Notes: generated by a model from the sequence alone, not told the origin. DNA of 64,000 bases from Avena insularis (GCA_023614405.1 CM042684.1:472511650-472575649); one strand, 5' to 3'. Positions 40,801-52,400 are shown, counted from the first letter of the stretch. Numbers and translations are program-made.

Positions 40801-41091
40801 CAGAACTTATGATGTTGCAGTTACTCGATGATGATTAGGAGTCATGAGTCTACACTCAATATGCTTGCCTGTGGCACATGAAGATGAAGACTTATGTTTA
40901 TTTACATATTCCATAAACTTGTATTAGGCCTTTGGCCATGAGTTGTAAAGACTATGTTTTATCTCTAGAATGACCGTAATAAACTACCTTTGTATCTGTG
41001 TACTTCATCTTAAACTGTGGATGCTAGCTTTGATCAGTGGACTAGCATTGCAATCACAGGATCTTTTCCTTTACAAAGGAGGGATCTTACA
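37871..41091 (+). repeat. 5-prime LTR of the chromovirus
   Basis: 3221 bp, starting TGTAACATCCC and ending GGGATCTTACA, so the ends form TGTAA/TTACA. It pairs along its length with 46214-49420. It has an A/T-rich 5-prime third, a GC-rich part near 38340-39200 with a TATA box, and an A/T-rich 3-prime part with GCATGCATGCATTC (39708). Differences from the 3-prime copy cluster in the GC-rich part. Open frames inside it (for example 38312-38695 minus and 38784-39107 plus) are not conserved between the two copies and are not called as genes. Confidence 0.95.
38622..38629 (+). promoter_or_regulatory. TATA box in the 5-prime LTR
   Basis: CTATAAGA followed by a pyrimidine-rich start region (CTTTTTCCCCC). 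The same element is at 46951-46958 in the 3-prime LTR. It probably sets the U3/R boundary just downstream. Confidence 0.55.
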
Positions 41092-41093
41092 GA

Positions 41094-41104
41094 TGGTATC
41101 GAGC
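41094..41104 (+). other. Primer-binding site, initiator tRNA-Met type
   Basis: TGGTATCGAGC lies two bases after the LTR. The usual plant gypsy site, complementary to the initiator Met tRNA 3-prime end, begins TGGTATCAGAGC, so this copy lacks one A. Confidence 0.75.
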
Positions 41105-41230
41105 ACTGTGGTTGCCTGTAGGATTATGACCCTAGGATTGGAAACCACTAAGGAAATTTTTTAACTTCTTCTACACTTGTCTATTCTTCTCGAACTTTTC
41201 TAATCTTCTCATTCTCATCTCTATTTGTAG

Positions 41231-41809
41231 ATGAACTTCCAACTAAGCCGTGAAGAAAGGACCACTCATGACCATGACCTTGGAGTGTGAGACTGTTTCC
41301 CAAAATTCTCAAGGACCTCATGGAGACCATGGGAGTACATGGTGCAGAAGCAGTACAAGGGCTTTCCAGTGATGGAGGAAGGAGTGGAGTATTGGTGGGT
41401 GCAACTTCACTTGTACAAAAACAAGGAAGACAACCACAAAGAAAAGGTCTTCTGCATGTACACCAACACTTTTATGCACACCACATTCTTTGAGTCAAAA
41501 AAAAGCAGCTTGGAAGACTATCAAGGAACTAAGTGCTAGAGTCAAGTGCAGGATGCTCAACCTCCAAAAGACTTAGAGAAAGAGAAGGAACATACCCAAG
41601 AGTTGGAAGTCACCAACCAATCCTTAAGAGGAGATATTATAGACTTAGTGATAGAAGCATGTGAACAAGATAGGGTGATTGCCACTAGGAATATTGTGTT
41701 AACCACGCATCCAATGAGATTGGATCAGAAGCGCACTGTTAGTTGGACCACCACCTATCACCTTATTTTCCAAAATGATACCCTAAAGTTTGAACCTTGG
41801 TTGATGTAA
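41231..41809 (+). pseudogene. Extra upstream reading frame of the chromovirus (ORF0-like)
   Basis: Lies between the primer site and gag. A single frame from the ATG at 41231 to TAA at 41807-41809 is 193 codons long and is broken only by TGA at 41288-41290 and TAG at 41537-41539; the stretches between are in the same frame. The first third begins MNFQLSREERTTHDHD. The middle has an aromatic patch (GVEYWWVQLHLYKN) and FCMYTNTFMHTTFFES. The last third is charged and looks like a short coiled coil (LEKEKEHTQELEVTNQSLRG). It has no gag, protease or zinc-knuckle motif. I do not recognise the family. With only two stops in 193 codons, against heavy indel damage in gag, it looks like a real ancestral ORF, perhaps an accessory protein or an N-terminal extension read before gag. 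Function unknown. Confidence 0.55.
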
Positions 41810-41939
41810 TGGATTTATGTATGCATGACTTGTGTGATTATGCTTGAATGTTTGTCCGGTTTAATTTAAATTTGTGTAATGTATTGTGCATAAATCATGT
41901 AAGGGTATCTCATTCTTATCTCTATATGAATAAACCACG

Positions 41940-42830
41940 ATGCCTCCAAACACCAACCCCAACCCCAACATTCGAAATGCAACAAATGATGAATGCGCTT
42001 TTATGCAAATGATGACAACAACAACAACAACCTAACAATCCGTGTTTTGATATGCTTACCAGATTTCGAGGCCAGCTAAGTTTTCAACGATCGATCCCAT
42101 GGTGGCCAATGATTGGCTACGCTCAGAACAAAGACTTAGTGACCGTGGATGCACAGATGCTGAAAAGGTCGTTTTGCAAAGACATCTGTTGAAGGACCAG
42201 CCGTGGGACAACTTCCAGAGATTACCACCTTGATGAGGTGACTTGGGCTATCTTTGAAGATGGCTTTCAGATTACTCATATCTCACCAGGTAATGATGAG
42301 CCTGAAAAGAAGGAATTTCACAACTGAAGCACCCACAACAGTGGCAATATATTGAAGAGTTCAACAATGCCGCTTATGCACCGGATGAGGTTGACACCGA
42401 TGCCAAAAGGAAGGAAAAGTTTCGAAGGCTTGAATGATGAGCTGAATCAGCAGAGTCGTGGCATATGTTCCAACTTATCGGCCGTGTGACAAGGCTGTTA
42501 TTGTGGAGAATAAAATGAAGCAAGTCGAGAGTAGAAAGAGGAAACATCTGACAAGCATAGCTCGATCGCCTCATAAACGATCTCACTATGATGATAGTGT
42601 CAGATGATCCCACAAGCATGGGAAGTTTAACAAGCACCAACCACAACCATTATGACAACAAGCATCATCGCAGTCATGAATGATAAGTACAAGAACCACA
42701 AGAGTGGATATAAGAGCCACCATAGTGGAAGTGGAAGTGGAAGTGAAGTCAACCCAAGAAGGACATCATGTTGAATGCTTCAAATGCAAGAAGTCAGCAT
42801 TATGCTAATGAGTGCCCGAAAAGAAAGTTG
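41940..42830 (+). pseudogene. gag (capsid/nucleocapsid), frameshifted
   Basis: The likely start is ATG at 41940, after an untranslated stretch from 41810. The start region codes for an Asn/Pro-rich N terminus and a polar repeat (ACAACAACAACAACAACC). The capsid-like part is spread over several frames. Near the end a CCHC zinc knuckle is visible: ECFKCKK at 42773-42793, then HYANECPKR at 42798-42824. Ten bases separate the second Cys codon from the His codon where twelve are needed, so a 2-bp deletion breaks the knuckle. The product would package element RNA and form particles in the cytoplasm. Disrupted and non-functional here. Confidence 0.75.
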
Positions 42831-42879
42831 AAGGACCTAACAAGCCCAACATTTTCGTGAAGGATGGTTAACCACATCA

Positions 42880-43165
42880 ATGTGGAGGAGGTCTATGAAG
42901 AACCCGATGCCGCTATCGGTAAGTTCAGACTCAATTCCATCTCAAAGATTTGTAATTTTGACAACTGTGCATCTCATTCATTCATATCAAAGCATTTGTT
43001 GATATAAAATGGGTTTGCATCCTGAAAACATTGGGTGTCCGATAAAAGTTAGCTCCCATGGAGGGGATATGATAGTGAGTCTTGGATGCCGATCTAGTCA
43101 TAGAGATCGAAAACATAAGTTTCAAAGAACCCATTAATCCTAAATTCAAGGATTGGATGTAATTT
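42880..43165 (+). pseudogene. Retroviral-type aspartic protease, inactivated
   Basis: Sits between gag and RT. The active-site region reads FDNCASHSFISKHLL from 42957. Family members have Asp-Ser/Thr-Gly-Ala here; this copy has Asp-Asn-Cys-Ala (42960-42971), so the Gly next to the catalytic Asp is gone. A stop (TAA, 43005-43007) follows within 12 codons. Downstream, GGDMIVSLGC (about 43056-43090) and an ILGMD-type end motif near 43160 are recognisable but lie in shifted frames. It would have cleaved the gag-pol polyprotein; this copy cannot. Confidence 0.75.
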
Positions 43166-43175
43166 TGGGAATGGA

Positions 43176-44140
43176 TTGATGGCTAAGTATGAGGGAGTAC
43201 TAGATTGTGCAAATCGCATAATTTCACTCACAACCTTCACAGCAGGTAAGAGGATAAAATTTAAGTCCAATTTTAAATCTAAAGGAAACAATCTAAACAG
43301 TGTGCCAATTGTGTGCGAGTATCCGGATGTGTTTCCGGAAGAATTACCAGGAATGCCACCAGATAGAGATGTGGAGTTTATAATAGATTTGGTACCAGGT
43401 TCTGGACCAAGGGCAAAGAGGCCTTATAAAATGTCAGTTGACAAACTTAAGGAACTCAAGAAACAACTTGGAGAACAATTGCAGAAAGGATTCATCCAGC
43501 CAAGTTCTTCATCTTGGGAGCTCGCTTTGTTCATAGAAAAAGAGATGTAACTCAAAGATTATGCATAGATTACCGTTCTCTCCACGAGGTAACCATCAAG
43601 AACAAATATCCTTTGCCAAGAATAAATGACTTGTTCGATCAGCTAGAAGGAGCATGTGTGTTCTCGAAGATTGATCTTCGGTCAGGCTATTTTCAACTCA
43701 AGATAAGAGAGCAAGACATACCTAAAACAGCCTTCACCACAAGGTATGGATTGTATGAGTACACTGTGATGCCTTTTGGATTAATCAACGCTCCAGCATA
43801 CTTCATGAATATGATGAACAAAGTGTTCATGGAATTTCTCGACAAGTTCGTTGTCGTTTTCATCGATGACATCTTAGTCTACTCCAAGAGCAAGGAGGAG
43901 CATGAAAGACATCTACGCATGATACTTGAGAAACTAAGGGAACATAAGCTTTATGCCAAGTTCAGCAAGTGTGAGTTTTGGTTAGAGGAAGTTGGATTTC
44001 TTGGTCATGTTATGACAAAGGATGGTGTAGCAGTTGATCCTGCTAAAGTTTCGACTGTGACAGAATGGGAATCTCCTAAGAACGTAAAAGAGGTTCGTAG
44101 TTTCGGCTTAGCGGGGTTACTAAGTAAGATTCATTGAAAA
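43176..44140 (+). pseudogene. Reverse transcriptase domain, frameshifted
   Basis: The first segment holds the linker and RT N terminus (CEYPDVFPEELPGMPP, then [18 protein letters not shown]) to about 43530. After a frameshift the second segment gives [54 protein letters not shown] and the catalytic box FIDDILVYS (FIDD at 43859-43870). The thumb and connection continue to about 44137 ([11 protein letters not shown]), where another indel breaks the frame. FIDD is a normal gypsy version of the YxDD motif, so the catalytic Asp pair is retained even though the reading frame is not. The domain would copy element RNA to cDNA in virus-like particles. Confidence 0.92.
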
Positions 44141-44600
44141 ATTTCAAAGGTTGCTAAACCAATGACAGAATTGTTAAAGAAAGATAAGAAATTTGCTTGG
44201 TCCGAAGGATGTGAACTCAGCTTTCAAGAATTAAAGAAGAGACTTGTGTCAAAGCATTCACAGGTTCCTACCAGATTTGGAAAAGGATTTGGTATTGTGA
44301 TGCTTCGCATCAAGGATTAGGAGCCGACTTATGCAAGGCGGAAAAGTTGTGGCTTATGCCTCAAGACAACTGAAAACTCATGAAGTAAATTATCCTACTC
44401 ATGATTTAGAGTTAGCCATTGTCCATGCACTCAAAACATGGAGACATTACCTTTTGGGAAAACGTTGTGAAGTATTCACCCACCATAAGAGTTTGAAGTA
44501 TATCTTCACCCGTAGGAAATCAATATGAGACAAAGAAGATGGCTAGAACTTATCAAGGATTACGACTTGAATTTGCAATACCACCCCAAAAGCAAATGTA
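44141..44600 (+). pseudogene. RNase H domain, frameshifted with a catalytic change
   Basis: Follows RT directly. [10 protein letters not shown] (about 44293-44322) retains the first acidic residue. [20 protein letters not shown] and [17 protein letters not shown] lie in the open segment 44331-44528. The segment that should read Thr-Asp-His-Lys-Ser-Leu reads THHKSL, so an Asp is replaced by His at 44481-44483. The frame shifts again after 44528, and RRWLELIKDYDLNLQYHP follows in another frame. It would remove RNA from the RNA-DNA hybrid during reverse transcription; it is inactive on two counts. Confidence 0.85.
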
Positions 44601-44639
44601 GTAGCGATGCTCTAAGTCGTAAAGCGTTTGTAAATGGCC

Positions 44640-46202
44640 TTACCAAGGTGAATTGCCGATGACTTGTGTAAGCAATTCAAGGAACTCAGGTTGGAGATTG
44701 TGCGTAAGGACATCTCATGTCTTTGGATGTTCAGCCCACTGCATTGGATAAGATTAAAGAAGCCCAAAAGGCGGATAAAGAAATCAAGAGATCAAGGAAA
44801 GGATTAGCCAAGGAAAACTAAAAGTTTCCATATGGACTAACAAGGTACTTTATGGCACGGAAACGTATTTGTGTTCCACAAGATCCGGAAATGCGAAACT
44901 GATTTTACAAGAAGCCCATAACTCTCCATATTCTATTCACCCGGAAACACCAAAATGTACATGGATATGAAAGAAAGATTTTGGTGGAACAATCTCAAAA
45001 GGACATCACAACACATTGCCTTGTGTGACGTGTAGTAGAGTGAAAACGGAGCATCGAAACCAGCAGTTTGCTTCAACCAATGCCTATTCCTGAATGGAAG
45101 TGGGAAAATATTGGTATGGATTTCATTACCGGATTACCAAGGACCAGGTCAGGTATGATTCCATATGGGTAGTAGTGGATCGCCTAACTAAAGTGGCTCA
45201 TTTTATACCCAGAAGACAACTTATACAAGTGCCAAGTTAGCCAAAATCTACATGAGCAGAATTGTATGCCTTCACGGTGTACCTAAGAGTATTGTGTCTG
45301 ATAGAGGAACTCAGTTCACTTCTCACTTTTGGAGACAGCTTCATGAATCTCTAGGAACGAGGTTGGAATTCAGCACTGCTTTTCATCCTCAAACTGATGG
45401 ACAAACAGAAAGGACAAATCAAATTCTTGAAGACATGTTGAGGGCATGTGCCCTAGACTATGGAGCAAGTTGGGATGAAAGTCTGCCTTACGCAGAGTTC
45501 TCTTACAACAACAGTCACCAATCTAGTATTGGGATGGCACCATTTGAGCTTCTATACGGAAGGAAGTGTACCACCCCATTGCTATGGAATGGTGTAGGAG
45601 AAAGAAGTTTGTTTGGACCAGATCTTATCAAAGACGCCGAAGAAAAGGTCAAATTGGTTAGAGACAGATTGAAGATAGCACATTCTCGACAGAAAAGCTA
45701 CGCAGATGCTAAGCGTAGAGAAGTCACTTACGAAGTTGGGGATAGAGCTTATCTTAGAGTATCACCACTTCGTGGAGTAAAAAGATTTGGAGTCAAAGGA
45801 AAGTTAGCACCAAGATATGTTGGACCATTCACAATTCTAAGTCGCAAGGGAGAAGCTGCATATGAAATCGAACTGCCAGCATCTTTATTAGCAGTCCATA
45901 ATGTTTTTCATGTGAGTCAGCTTAAGAAATGTCACCCAGAAATGGAAGAAACATCTTTGAAAGATACCATATCTTTGGAAGAAGTTCAACTAGAAAGTGA
46001 ACTCACCTATGAAGAAAAGCCTGTCAAGATTCTTGAGACCACAGAAAGAGTCACAAGGACAAAGACTATCAAGTTTTGCAAAGTACAATGGAATCATCAT
46101 TCCGAAGAGGAAGCAACATGGGAAAGAGAAGACGATCTTCGGAAAGACCACCCACACCTATTTGCTAGCCAATCCGAATCTCGAGGGCGAGATTCATTTT
46201 AA
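44640..46202 (+). pseudogene. Integrase with C-terminal chromodomain, 5-prime part broken
   Basis: The N-terminal HHCC zinc region is recognisable (EAHNSPYSIHP at 44911-44943; Cys region near 45021-45035) but frameshifted. The first catalytic Asp is in MDFITGLP (45119-45121). From ATG 45252 a continuous 316-codon frame contains the second Asp (SDRGTQF, 45300-45302) and the Glu (QTERTNQ, 45408-45410) at exact D-X35-E spacing, then a GPF/Y-type module (RYVGPFTILSRKGEAAYEI), HVSQLKKCHP, and a chromodomain (46008-46163: VKILET, IKFCKVQW, ATWEREDDL). TAA at 46200-46202 overlaps the polypurine tract. Integrase inserts cDNA into chromosomes; in chromoviruses the chromodomain can direct it to marked chromatin. 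The 3-prime half is the best-preserved coding part of the element. Confidence 0.92.
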
Positions 46203-46210
46203 GGGGGTTA
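46201..46210 (+). other. Polypurine tract
   Basis: AAGGGGGTTA lies a few bases before the 3-prime LTR and is the expected plus-strand primer for reverse transcription. It overlaps the integrase stop codon. Confidence 0.65.
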
Positions 46211-46213
46211 GAT

Positions 46214-49200
46214 TGTAACATCCCAAAAAATCATGTTTCAAAAACTCATTCATATCATTCTTGCATCATTCATTCATATAGGGTTTTTCTCAAAATCATT
46301 TAGATACAGAAGTTTGAGCTATGATTTCATGTGGGCAATTTATCTCAATTGGCCATCACCCTTTGGGATTTGTTTGTCCATGATCTTGTTTGCTTGCCTC
46401 CATGGTTGGAAAGATTAGGAGTAGCATTTAAACCCAAAATTCCAATTTAGAAATTTTTCTAAACCCTATTCCAAATATTTGCCAACTAGAGCAAATCTCT
46501 GTTTATTTTGAAACCCAAGCTTGACCAAGCCTTTGCAAGGTAACCACTAGGATATTTGAATGTTTTTGAACCTACAGAACCCTGCAAAAATTCCCAAAAC
46601 AGTTTGAATTCAAAAGGATTTGAATTCATATCAAATTCTATTCAGAAAATGGAATTAGAAAAAGAAAAGGCTTAAAGAAAGGAAAAGGGCCGAGCGGCCA
46701 GAATCGCAAAGCGGATGAAGCCAGCCAAGCCCACCCGGGGATCTCCTTTTCCTTCTCACACGCGCGAGCCCACGCAGACAGACGCTGACAGCCCGACCCC
46801 ACCCACACCTCGCACTCTTCACGACGAAATGGGCCAGTCCACGCCGGCTCGTCTTCCTAGATCACGACCACGTCGCTGCAGCAGTGAAGGCCGGTAATGG
46901 CGCGGCGTAAATGGGCATTAAAACTCGAGCATTTCCTGTCGATTCCCTGGCTATAAGATCCTCTCTGCCCCGCGATCTTTTTCCCCCAGACACCTCGCTC
47001 ACTCCGCCACCAGGCTGTCCTCAATCAGCTTTGCACCGCCCTGACAGAGCCTCTCGTGAAGCGATTCTGTGAGCCTCGAGTTCCCTCTCGCTTATCGTTC
47101 TTACTATCTGACTCAGTGTGTCTTTGCGCATCTCCTGACCTCACTAGTCTGTCCTGTACTGCCCCAGGTCGCCGGTCCCACTTGACACCGCAAGCACCGA
47201 CGGCGACATCAACTCCGACGAGTTTTCTCGGTAGATACGCATCACCGCTTTTCCGTTCATGCTCACTACGCCTTGACTCGTGGAATCTAACCGTGTCCTC
47301 GCTTTGCCTTGGGTGATCCACGAACGCCCACGACGACCACCCGACGCACTGACGCCGCCATTTAACTCCGGTGAGCAATCGCAGCCGTGCGAGCGCCCGT
47401 GACCAACCGCGAGTACGACGAGCTTTGCCGTGACCCCCTGAGCCCGGTGAGCTACTCCTCTTTCTCCCTCTCCGTCTGCATCATCGGCAACGTCATCGAC
47501 CGACAGCTCCGCCGCCAGTTCTTGGCCAGGGAAATAGCCGCCGTTAGATCTGTATCGTAGCGCTAGGATAGATCCACTTAACCCCGAAGCAGTACGCGAT
47601 CTGAGCCGCCAGATTTCATTTAGATCCTACGGCTGTGGAGCTCGATCCAGTGCGAAACGGTACGGGCGAATAAGAACATGACGCGTGGCTAGGTTAGATC
47701 TGAAAATAGAATTTAAAACCAGAAATTTGATCCAAATTCAAATGCCTATATCTGTTGAATTCCATGTTGGAATTTTGCAAACTTTATACCGTTGGATTCA
47801 GAAAAACAAGACCTTTCTGCCTATCCTTTTTGTTTAGCAAATAGTAACCATTAGATTGACTTAAATTTCAGAAACTTGTTTGAGACCTTTTTGAGAATAG
47901 ATTTAGTTTAGTATTTTGTTTTAGGGTTATTTAAGTTGTCTTGGCTACTTTGTGACTTGTTTAGTTTCTGTTTTCATGCACTTGCTTGGTTGAGTTTTAA
48001 AAAAAAAATCATCACTTGGTAGATTCATGCATGCATGCATTCATAATATTTTTGTTTGTAGATATTTGTGTGTAATTGTGTGCTACAACTTTGTGTGTAG
48101 ATTTTGCTAGTGATTGTGATTGTGACGAGTGCTACTCCCCACACTACCAAGGCAAGTGATATCTTCATGAATATTCCATTCCTATATTTTATATATGCAT
48201 TAGTAATATTTTTCCAAATATAGGACTTGCATGTTTTTTTTTGCTAAGTATAAACTATGCTATGGGGAAACCTAATAGGTGAAGCCTTAGTGAGAATTTC
48301 CTAAGTCAACATTCCTATTACTATCATGCTTAGCCTAGCTATTAGAAAACAAGGGTGGTTTATATATTCACATTATGGAAAAATATTCTAAGTCTAAGGA
48401 CTTGTTTTTATTTAACAAAACAACTAAGTTAATGAATCACCTGGGTGGAATGGATGGATTGGTTATGTTGAGTGGTTACACAAGGCCAGGGGTACTGGTG
48501 AACCTTGTGTATCTCACTTGTGGATGGCCACCCAGGAAACAAAGAGATTTGAGATGTCAAATGTTGAGAAGCTTCAAGTGCAACCACTTGGCATTATGGG
48601 CTCTGCCATGATCTTAGGATGCTAGAACTTAGTCTCTTGGACAGAGGGTGGTAGATGGGTTGATAGGTTGGAACGCGTCCATTTGACTAAGGAAAGGCTA
48701 CTGAAGGATCATGTCTTGGGAAACCAAGGCTTGTGGGGAAAGTGCACCACCTCTGCAGAGTGTAAAACCTAAGTACTTAGCCATGTCCCTGGTAAAGGAC
48801 AATTTGAGCATCAAGACATGGAAACTTTAAGAATCTCATCACTCCAATTTCAAAAATAAAACTTGTGGGTGAACAAGGGTAAAAGGATCTTCAGTCTTTG
48901 ATTGGTAGATGCCCTGAGTGGATCTAGAGTCTTTGATTGGTAGATGCCTTGGGAGTTTTGTGCCAAGCAAAAACTTAGTGTTTTCAAAAAGTTAAGGAAA
49001 AATCTATTTTGAGCAATGCAAGCCTAAGCTCCACCAGCCAAATGCATATAGTATTATAGTCCACTTAAAATATACTAAGGTATCACTTGCCAATAATATT
49101 CAAAAGTATTGACCCTCTGTGGCTGTAACTTATGATGTTGCAGGTTACTCTGATGATGATTAGGAGTCATGAGTCTACACTCAACATGATTGCCTGTGGC

Positions 49201-49420
49201 ACATGAAGATGAAGACTTATGTTTATTTACATATTCCATAAACTCTTTTATTAGGCCTTTGGCCATGAGTTGTAAAAGACTATGTTTTATCTCTGGAATG
49301 ACTGTAATAAACGACCTTTGTATTTGTGTACTTCATCTTAAACTGTGGAAGCTAGCTTTGATCCAGGGACTAGCATTGCAATCACAGGGATCTTTTCCTT
49401 TACAAAGGAGGGATCTTACA
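46214..49420 (+). repeat. 3-prime LTR of the chromovirus
   Basis: 3207 bp, from TGTAACATCCC to GGGATCTTACA, paired with 37871-41091. It carries the same TATA box at 46951-46958. It is 14 bp shorter than the 5-prime copy; visible differences include a shortened and altered stretch near 46700-46870 and 47180-47530, and scattered single-base changes after 47850. Confidence 0.95.
46951..46958 (+). promoter_or_regulatory. TATA box in the 3-prime LTR
   Basis: CTATAAGA, the same as in the 5-prime LTR. It could drive readout into the satellite to the right. Confidence 0.5.
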
Positions 49421-49425
49421 ATCAA
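49421..49425. other. Target-site duplication, right copy
   Basis: ATCAA directly follows the 3-prime LTR and matches 37866-37870. The satellite resumes in phase as CCAATGGCATTG. Confidence 0.9.
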
Positions 49426-49429
49426 CCAA

Positions 49430-52400
49430 TGGCATTGCATGTGTGTTCTTTCCAGAAACCACACATGGATCAACCAATGGAATTGCATGTGTGTTCTTTT
49501 CACAAACCACACATGGATCCACTAGTGTTCACTGCATGTGTGTTCTTTCCACAAACCACATATGTATCCACTAGAGTCATTGCATGTGTGTTCCTTTCCA
49601 CAAACTACATGGATCAACCAATGCCATTGCATGTGTTTTCTTTCCACAAACCACACATGGATCCACCAATGTCATTGCATGTGTGTTCTTTTCACAAACC
49701 ACACAAGGATCAACAAATGGCATTGCATGTGTGTTCTTTTCACAAACCACACATGGATAAACCAATGGCATTGCATGTGTGTTCTTTTCATAAACCACAT
49801 ATGGATCTACTAGTGTTCACTGCATGTGTGTTCTTTCCACAAACCACATATGTATCCACTAGAGTCATTGCATGTGTGTTCCTTTCCACAAACTACATGG
49901 ATCAACCAATGCCATTGCATGTGTGTTCTTTCCACAAACCACACATGGATCCACCAATGTCATTGCATGTGTGTTCTTTTCACAAACCACACATGGATCA
50001 ACAAATGGCATTGCATGTGTGTTCTTTTCACAAACCACACATGGATAAACCAATGGCATTGCATGTGTGTTCTTTTCATAAACCACATATGGATCAATAA
50101 ATGTCATTGCATGTGTGTTATTTTCACAAAACACACATGGATCCACCCATGTCATTGCATGTGTGTTGTTTTCCACAAACCACATAGATCAACCAATGGC
50201 ATTGCATGTGTGTTGTTTTCAGAAACCACACATGGATCAACCAATGGAATTGCATGTGTGTTCTTTTTACAAACCACACATGGATCCACCAGTGTTCACT
50301 GCATGTGCGTTCTTTCCACAAACACACATGGATCCACCAATGTCATCGCATGTGTGTTCTTTTCCACAAACACACATGGATCAACCAATGGCATTGCATG
50401 TGTGTTCTTTTCACAAACCACACATGGATCAACCAATGGCATTGCATCTGTGTTCTTTTCATAAACCACACATGGATCCACCAGTCTTCACTTCATGTGT
50501 GTTCTTTCCACAAACCACATATATATATCCACTAGAGTCATTGCATGTGTGTTCCTTTCCACAAACCACATGGATCAACCAATGGCATTGCATGTGTGTT
50601 CTTTCCACAAACCACACATGGATCCACCAATGTCATTGCATGTGTGTTCTTTTCACAAACCACACATGGATCAACAAATGGCATTGCATGCATGTGCTTT
50701 TCACAAACCATACATCGATCAACCAATGGCATTGCATGTGTGTTATTTTCATAAACCACATATGGATCAAACAAATGTCATTGCATGTGGGTTCTCTTCA
50801 CAAAACACACATGGATCCACTAGTGTTCACTGCATGTGTGTTCTTTTCCACAAACCACATGGATCAACCTATGGCATTGCATGTGTGTTCTTTTCACAAA
50901 CCACACATGGATCAACCAATGACATTGCATGTGTGTTCTTTTCATAAACCACATATGGATCAACAAATGTCATTGCATGTGTGTTCTTTTCACAAAACAC
51001 ACATGGATCCACCAACATCATTGCATGTGTGTTCTTTTCCACAAACCACATAGATGAACCAATGGCATTGCATGTGTGTTCTTTCCAGAAACCACACATG
51101 GATCAACCAATGGAATTGCATGTGTGTTCTTTTCACAAACCACACATGGATCCACTAGTGTTCACTACATGTGTGTTCTTTCCACAAACCACATATGTAT
51201 CCACTAGAGTCATTGCATGTGTGTTCCTTTCCACAAACTACATGGATCAACCAATGCCATTGCATGTGTGTTCTTTCCACAAACCACACATGGATCCACC
51301 AATGTCATTGCATGTGTGTTCTTTTCACAAACCACACATGGATCAACAAATGGCATTGCATGTGTGTTCTTTTCAGAAACCACACATGGATAAACCAATG
51401 GCATTGCATGTGTGTTCTTTTCATAAACCACATATGGATCCACTAGTGTTCACTGCATGTGTGTTCTTTCCACAAACCACATATGTATCCACTAGAGTCA
51501 TTGCATGTGTGTTCCTTTCCACAAACTACATGGATCAACCAATGCCATTGCATGTGTGTTCTTTCCACAAACCACACATGGATCCACCAATGTCATTGCA
51601 TGTGTGTTCTTTTCACAAACCACACATGGATCAACAAATGGCATTGCATGTGTGTTCTTTTCACAAACCACACATGGATAAACCAATGGCATTGCATGTG
51701 TGTTCTTTTCATAAACCACATATGGATCAATAAATGTCATTGCATGTGTGTTCTTTTCACAAAACACACATGGATCCACCCATGTCATTGCATGTGTGTT
51801 GTTTTCCACAAACCACATAGATCAACCAATGGCATTGCATGTGTGTTGTTTTCATAAACCACACATGGATCAACCAATGGAATTGCATGTGTGTTCTTTT
51901 GACAAACCACACATGGATCCACCAGTGTTCACTGCATGTGCGTTCTTTCCACAAACACACATGGATCCACCAATGTCATCGCATGTGTGTTCTTTTCCAC
52001 AAACACACATGGATCAACCAATGGCATTGCATGTGTGTTCTTTTCACAAACCACACATGGATCAACCAATGGCATTGCATCTGTATTCTTTTCATAAACC
52101 ACACATGGATCCACCAGTCTTCACTTCATGTGTGTTCTTTCCACAAACCACATATATATCCACTAGAGTCATTGCATGTGTGTTCCTTTCCACAAACCAC
52201 ATGGATCAACCAATGGCATTGCATGTGTGTTCTTTCCACAAACCACACATGGATCCACCAATGTCATTGCATGTGTGTTCTTTTCACAAACCACACATGG
52301 ATCAACAAATGGCATTGCATGCATGTGCTTTTCACAAATCATACATCGATCAACCAATGGCATTGCATGTGTGTTATTTTCATAAACCACATATGGATCA

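Larger units (their letters stand above)
37871..49420 (+). mobile_element. Full-length decayed Ty3/gypsy chromovirus
   Basis: An 11.55-kb element flanked by ATCAA target duplications, with LTRs TGTAAC...TTACA at both ends. In order it holds the 5-prime LTR, primer site, an extra reading frame, gag, protease, RT, RNase H, integrase with chromodomain, polypurine tract and 3-prime LTR. Integrase after RT places it in Ty3/gypsy. The C-terminal chromodomain places it among chromoviruses, and the long LTRs suggest the Tekay/Del branch (inference). Frameshifts, stops and altered catalytic residues run through the internal region, so it cannot act autonomously. The plus-strand orientation is set by gene order. 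Confidence 0.95.

Noticed and set aside
48375..48611. 78-codon open frame in the 3-prime LTR
   Set aside because: The matching stretch in the 5-prime LTR (near 40054) is frameshifted, so the frame is not conserved. It resembles no known protein.
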